Positions 60,144 through 64,000 of a stretch of 64,000 nucleotides of DNA are shown in pieces. This DNA is from Chloroflexota bacterium (lineage in GTDB: Bacteria > Chloroflexota > UBA6077 > FW602-bin22 > CADDYW01): NCBI GenBank assembly GCA_019690095.1, contig JADGGD010000004.1, positions 1-64,000 of the forward strand, given 5' to 3'. Positions within the stretch are counted from its first letter, which is position 1. Each line of letters begins with the position of its first letter. The notes below the pieces were generated by a model. That model was not told where the DNA came from and did not search any database. It was given only the letters and a program-made list of their open reading frames with translations. A program made the translations under genes and the position numbers.

Positions 60144-62333
60144 ATGAGTGGATTGGCGGACCCCGTGGAGCGACGGTTTGATCGTTCGGATCTCAACGCG
60201 CTCCGCCTGGAGAACCTTCCCTTCCTGTTGGGCGGACTGTACCTGATCAGCCTCACGGCCACTATCGCTGCCTTTAATGCGGGCGCTGCCGAGTCGGTCT
60301 GGCTGATCGGCATCGCCATCACAGTCGCGACTGTCGGCATCGCTGCCGTTGCCAGCAGGAACGCCACTGCGGGCGCGGTCGGTCTCGTCCTTACCCTCAT
60401 TGTCGGGTGGGCGGTAATGTTCTGGAACTGGCCGACCGAATCCGCCGCCAACGCGCCAATGCTCGTTGTTGGCGTGACCGGTATCCTCTTTGGAGCGCGA
60501 GTGACCCTTGGCGTTGTGGGGCTGACCGCCGCGATCAGCCTGGCTGGCCAGACGGCTGGCTATCTTGATGTCGGCAGTGCGGTAGAAGCGGTGGTTGCGG
60601 GGTGCCTCGGCTTTTGCCTCTCCTGGCTGACTGCGCGCCCAACGGCGCGGGCACTGGAATGGGCCTGGGCCAGTTATGAGGATGCGCGCGCGCAGCGGGA
60701 TAGCTTGCGGCAGCAGCAAGGCGAGCTCCGACGGGTCTCCAAGAGCCTGGCCGAGACCTGCATCGCGCTCGAGCAGATGAACCAGGAACTCGAGCGCGCC
60801 CGGCGGGCCGCCGAAGCGGCCCGGCAGGAGAAGGCCGCATTTGCTGCCTACATCAGCCACGAACTGCGCACTCCCCTGAACCTCATCATCGGCTTTAGCG
60901 AGATGATGGTCCTGTCACCGGAGAGCTTTGACGGTGAGCGCATTCCGCAAAGCTATCGGGGGGATGTGGAGGCGATCTATCGAAACGCCTGTCACCTGTC
61001 GAACCTCATCGATGACATTCTGGATCTCTCGCAGATCGAAGCCCACCGCATGGCGCTGAAGAAGGAGCCGGCTGTCCTTGCCGACATCGTCGGCGAGGCG
61101 ATCAGCGCCATCGAGACAATGTTTCGAGATAAGCGGCTGACGCTGGAGACAGACATCGCTGCCGACCTGCCGGTCCTTCTCGTTGATCGAGTGCGAATCC
61201 GCCAGGTTCTGATCAACCTCCTGAACAATGCCGCTCGCTTCACGACAGTGGGTGGGGTCACGATTCGCGCCCGCCGCGAGGGAGACGAGGTCCTGGTAGC
61301 CGTCGAGGATACCGGCCACGGCATTCTGCCGAGCGAGGTATCCGAGCTGTTTCAGGACTTCCACCAGGCCGGTAATGCTCCTCAAGGACACCGGGGTAGC
61401 GGGCTCGGTCTGGCGATCTGCAAGCGCTTTATCGAGCTCCACGGCGGAGCGATCTGGGCCACCAGCACTCCTGGGAAGGGGAGCATATTTTCCTTCACCC
61501 TCCCGATCAACGCCAACGTCGTGCCGTCGCCGCTGCGGGAGGACTGGCAAACCTGGTATCAGGTAGGCACCCCTCAGGATCGTCCTACCGTCCTCGTTGT
61601 CGGCGAGCGCACCGAAGCCGCACGCCTCTTCCAGCGCTATCTCGACGGCTTCGACGTACTGGGCGTCCGAAACCTCGACGAAGCGGCAATAGCGGCTCGC
61701 CAGCGCCGTCCGGGCGCTGTTGTCATATCCGGGGCAGAAACGATCGCCCGGCTGGACAACGAGAGGATCCCCGCCCGACTGGCTGATGTTCCATTCCTGC
61801 TCTGCCCTCTGGAGCTCGCGAGCGACCGGCGACTGTTAGACGGCGCTGCCGCGTTCCTGGCCAAGCCGCTTAACCGCGACCAGCTCCGGGCGGCGATCCG
61901 TCGGTGCGCGCCAGCGGCCAGGAACATCCTCGTGGTCGACGATGATCCGGACACAGTGAGGCTACTGACTCGCATGCTCCGGTCGATCTCGCGGCGCTAT
62001 CGGATCCAGTGCGCCAGCAGTGGGGACGAGGCGCTGGCTCTGCTGCGCGACCGCCAGCCGGACCTGATTCTGCTTGATCTCGTGATGCCTACACTCGATG
62101 GTGCCGGTGTCCTTGCGGCTATGCAGAGCAGCGCGCACGCGGCCGCGATACCGGTTGTGATTGTGACCGGCAAGACCCGGGACGAGCCGATCCGAGCGCC
62201 CTTCCTGGGCATCACCCGCCGCAATGGCCTTAGCGTTGGAGAGATTATGAAATGCGCCGAGGCTACCGTGCACGCCCTGATGGGGCAAGACGGCGCCACC
62301 GGTCAAGGACCGCGAGCAGCTCCCGCTGCGTGA
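60144..62333 (+). CDS. Hybrid histidine kinase with two receiver-like domains
   Basis: 729 aa. Six or so membrane helices in the first 180 residues, a coiled coil (ALEQMNQELERARRAAEAAR), HisKA with the H-box YISHELRTPLN, and HATPase with N-box INLLNNAARF, EDTGHGI and GSGLGLAICK. Then a receiver-like domain without the phosphorylatable Asp (about 465-590), and a true receiver with DDDPDTVRLL and Asp in LILLDLVMP. It is an intracellular or membrane signal kinase. Its 3' end overlaps the convergent gene by 71 bp. Confidence 0.92.
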   Translation: MSGLADPVERRFDRSDLNALRLENLPFLLGGLYLISLTATIAAFNAGAAESVWLIGIAITVATVGIAAVASRNATAGAVGLVLTLIVGWAVMFWNWPTESAANAPMLVVGVTGILFGARVTLGVVGLTAAISLAGQTAGYLDVGSAVEAVVAGCLGFCLSWLTARPTARALEWAWASYEDARAQRDSLRQQQGELRRVSKSLAETCIALEQMNQELERARRAAEAARQEKAAFAAYISHELRTPLNLIIGFSEMMVLSPESFDGERIPQSYRGDVEAIYRNACHLSNLIDDILDLSQIEAHRMALKKEPAVLADIVGEAISAIETMFRDKRLTLETDIAADLPVLLVDRVRIRQVLINLLNNAARFTTVGGVTIRARREGDEVLVAVEDTGHGILPSEVSELFQDFHQAGNAPQGHRGSGLGLAICKRFIELHGGAIWATSTPGKGSIFSFTLPINANVVPSPLREDWQTWYQVGTPQDRPTVLVVGERTEAARLFQRYLDGFDVLGVRNLDEAAIAARQRRPGAVVISGAETIARLDNERIPARLADVPFLLCPLELASDRRLLDGAAAFLAKPLNRDQLRAAIRRCAPAARNILVVDDDPDTVRLLTRMLRSISRRYRIQCASSGDEALALLRDRQPDLILLDLVMPTLDGAGVLAAMQSSAHAAAIPVVIVTGKTRDEPIRAPFLGITRRNGLSVGEIMKCAEATVHALMGQDGATGQGPRAAPAA

Positions 62334-63516
62334 CCGGTTTACTCAAGAACTCGGCGGCACCAAGTGACCGTGCAAGGGGCTCATCGCCCAGGACTGAGCA
62401 GACCACCACCGGAATCCCGCGCGTTTCCGGATCACTCTTCAGACGCTGGAGGATCTCCCAACCGTCCTGGGTGGGCATCATGACGTCCAGAGTAATCAGA
62501 TCTGGACGAGCCTCCCGGGCCAGGCGCAGTGCCTCGCTCTCCAGGTTGGCCTCAATGACCCGATACGGAAAAGAACGAACGTAGCGGCGGAATAGTCGGA
62601 TGAAGTCGGGATTATCATCGACCACCAGGACCGTCGTCTGCTCGGCGATCGGGACCTGGACCTCGAGATGAAGTTCTCCGCCGCGCGGCACGTGAGAGCT
62701 GAACCGCCCTCCCTGCAGCTCGACCAGGCGGCGAATCGCGGCGAGCCGGGCGTGCTGGTCAGCTCGCGGAGGCCACTCCCCTGTCGGCCGGTCGCGGGTC
62801 ACACACGTCAGGGTAATTGAGACGCTATCCCCACGCTCTACTGCAGCGATTCCAAGGCGCGTGCCTTTCCCCAGGCTGATCACGTAGCTCAGGAGCCCGA
62901 TGAATACCTGCCGCAGGACCGCGCGATTGACCGCAATCAAGGGAAGGTCCATGGGCACCTCGACATTGAACCGAACCGATTCCGCTCGGGCGAGGGGACC
63001 AACGGTCTCCAGGACGCTATTCAGCGTTGCGGCGAGGTTCAGCGGCTCGGTAGCCGGCGCCGCCCCAATTGACTCGATCTCATCCTCCAGAAGGGGCGGC
63101 AATGGGAGGGAGTCCGGTTCCACGTCCAGATGGGAAGGTTCCAGGGGCTGGATCCGGCGCAGGTAGCCCCGCCAGAGGATATCGGTGACCGCCTCGACGG
63201 CGCGGTGGTAGTCGCGGCGTGCCTGACGACTGCTCACCGACAAGGCACGGGCGACCTCTTCGCCGTCGAGCCCCTGGACGAAGCGCAGAACGAGGTATCG
63301 GTAGCAACGCCAGGCGGATGACGTCTCTGGTATCCCGGCGGGTGGGCGGACCAGATCAATCGCATCGAGAATTCTCTCGCGCAGCAGAGGTCCCGCGGCG
63401 GATCCCCGGGGATCGATCAGGAGCTCGGCGAGGGGGTGCCCGTTGAGATAGACCGGATCATCCAGATGAACGAGAGCCTGACGGACGTACTGGCTGAAAA
63501 CCGCACGATCAATCAT
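62263..63516 (-). CDS. Response regulator with degenerate kinase-like module
   Basis: 417 aa. The N-terminal 120 residues contain an HTH-like segment (GLDGEEVARALSVSSRQARRDYHRA) like sigma region 4. The middle resembles a HATPase fold without an N-box (LARAESVRFNVEVPMDLPL, LVELQGGRFSSHVPRGGEL). The C-terminal receiver has VDDNPDFIRLF, Asp in LITLDVMMP and Lys in FLSKPVTQREL. The ATG of MIDRAVFSQYV is preferred over one seven codons upstream. Its 3' end overlaps that of the hybrid kinase, a likely partner. Confidence 0.87.
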   Translation of the reverse strand: MIDRAVFSQYVRQALVHLDDPVYLNGHPLAELLIDPRGSAAGPLLRERILDAIDLVRPPAGIPETSSAWRCYRYLVLRFVQGLDGEEVARALSVSSRQARRDYHRAVEAVTDILWRGYLRRIQPLEPSHLDVEPDSLPLPPLLEDEIESIGAAPATEPLNLAATLNSVLETVGPLARAESVRFNVEVPMDLPLIAVNRAVLRQVFIGLLSYVISLGKGTRLGIAAVERGDSVSITLTCVTRDRPTGEWPPRADQHARLAAIRRLVELQGGRFSSHVPRGGELHLEVQVPIAEQTTVLVVDDNPDFIRLFRRYVRSFPYRVIEANLESEALRLAREARPDLITLDVMMPTQDGWEILQRLKSDPETRGIPVVVCSVLGDEPLARSLGAAEFLSKPVTQRELLAVLDRWRRLAPSGRAR

Positions 63517-63577
63517 GACACCGACGATTTTATACACCAGACGCGGACGAAGGCACCCCCATCACTGGACGCACACT

Positions 63578-64000
63578 CTACCCCTTGAGCGAGCCCAGGG
63601 TCAGACCGGTCACGAAGTAGCGTTGGAGAAACGGGTACACCAGCAGGATCGGGACGGTCGCCACAAAGATCATCGCGGCGTGCATCGCCTGGGCGGACAT
63701 GAACTCGGTGAGCAATGGATTGTTGATGGCACTGGCACTGGTATCGCTTCCACTCACCAGGAGCGTCTGGAGGTAGCTCTGCAAGGGGAAGTTATTCTGT
63801 TCCATGAGGATCAGGCCGTCAAACCAGGAATTCCAGTGGCCAACCGCACTGAATAAACCCAGCGTTGCCAGGCCTGGAACCGAGAGCGGCACGTAGATCT
63901 CGAAGAGAATTCGCCAGTGCGACGCCCCATCAACCGTCGCCGCCTCGGCAACCTCCCGCGGAAGACTGCGGAAAAAGTTCATCATCACGATGATATAAAA
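63578..64000 (-). CDS. Sugar ABC transporter permease, truncated at the window edge
   Basis: C-terminal part of a CUT1/MalG-type permease; its 5' end lies beyond 64000, where the frame stays open. The EAA loop that contacts the ATPase reads EVAEAATVDGASHWRILFEI, followed by two helices and the family ending FVTGLTLGSLKG. It implies a carbohydrate import operon to the right. Confidence 0.92.
   Translation of the reverse strand, partial: FYIIVMMNFFRSLPREVAEAATVDGASHWRILFEIYVPLSVPGLATLGLFSAVGHWNSWFDGLILMEQNNFPLQSYLQTLLVSGSDTSASAINNPLLTEFMSAQAMHAAMIFVATVPILLVYPFLQRYFVTGLTLGSLKG

Overview
The window is a 64 kb piece of a high-GC bacterial chromosome, probably a thermophilic Chloroflexota bacterium of the Thermomicrobia/Sphaerobacter type. 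That placement is an inference from gene content: a Tat-exported nitrous oxide reductase, alternative complex III, Chloroflexi-style coiled-coil nuclease-like proteins and small one-helix exported proteins. Genes are dense, with many ATGA overlaps, and most starts carry clear GGAGG-type ribosome binding sites.

Layout. 0-3.3 kb: nitrous oxide reductase, a cupredoxin and a 7Fe ferredoxin (minus strand). 4.1-9.7 kb: an OmpR-type two-component pair divergent from an operon of a PepSY-like protein, ApbE, a ferric-reductase-like membrane protein and a diheme cytochrome c. 9.9-20.2 kb: an MFS transporter, a SHOCT protein, a Clp-fold serine proteinase, a thiol/flavin redox group (PurM-fold protein, WrbA-like, Rdx, thioredoxin-like, Bcp), a TPP riboswitch with a CytX-type permease, a nitroreductase and a secreted protein. 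20.2-28.8 kb: a complete actABCDEF operon with its own promoter and a terminator. 28.8-33.9 kb: DoxX, two HSP20 proteins, Lon and a zincin. 34-39.1 kb: a coiled-coil nuclease-like protein, an ICMT-family methyltransferase, a HAD phosphatase, a sigma factor fused to an anti-sigma-like membrane module, and a Xer-type recombinase with a perfect dif-like site just upstream. 39.3-54.4 kb: a carbohydrate-related region (toroid enzyme, two Gfo/Idh/MocA enzymes, zinc dehydrogenase, epimerase, PLP enzyme, LLM oxidoreductase, large secreted TIM-barrel protein, sugar isomerase). 54.8-59.7 kb: a 16S-23S rRNA operon. 60.1-64 kb: a hybrid histidine kinase, a convergent receiver protein and a truncated sugar ABC permease.

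The outstanding feature is the rRNA operon. The 16S and 23S have normal length and order, precursor processing stems for both genes, and many helices conserved through compensatory changes. Yet almost every universally conserved functional centre is altered: the anti-Shine-Dalgarno tail is absent, decoding-site A1493 reads U, the 530 loop has three changes, the P-loop reads GGUUC, C2452, U2506 and U2585 are replaced, the GTPase-centre loops are rewritten and the sarcin-ricin loop is missing. At the same time the peptidyl-transferase pairs 2063/2450 and 2057/2611 change in a coordinated way. A randomly decaying pseudogene should not show this; a normal ribosome should not either. Since the protein genes here use ordinary Shine-Dalgarno sites, a standard rRNA operon must exist elsewhere in the genome. 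The operon has no 5S gene and no spacer tRNA. Position numbers rest on by-eye alignment to remembered E. coli sequence, cross-checked with base pairing where stated.
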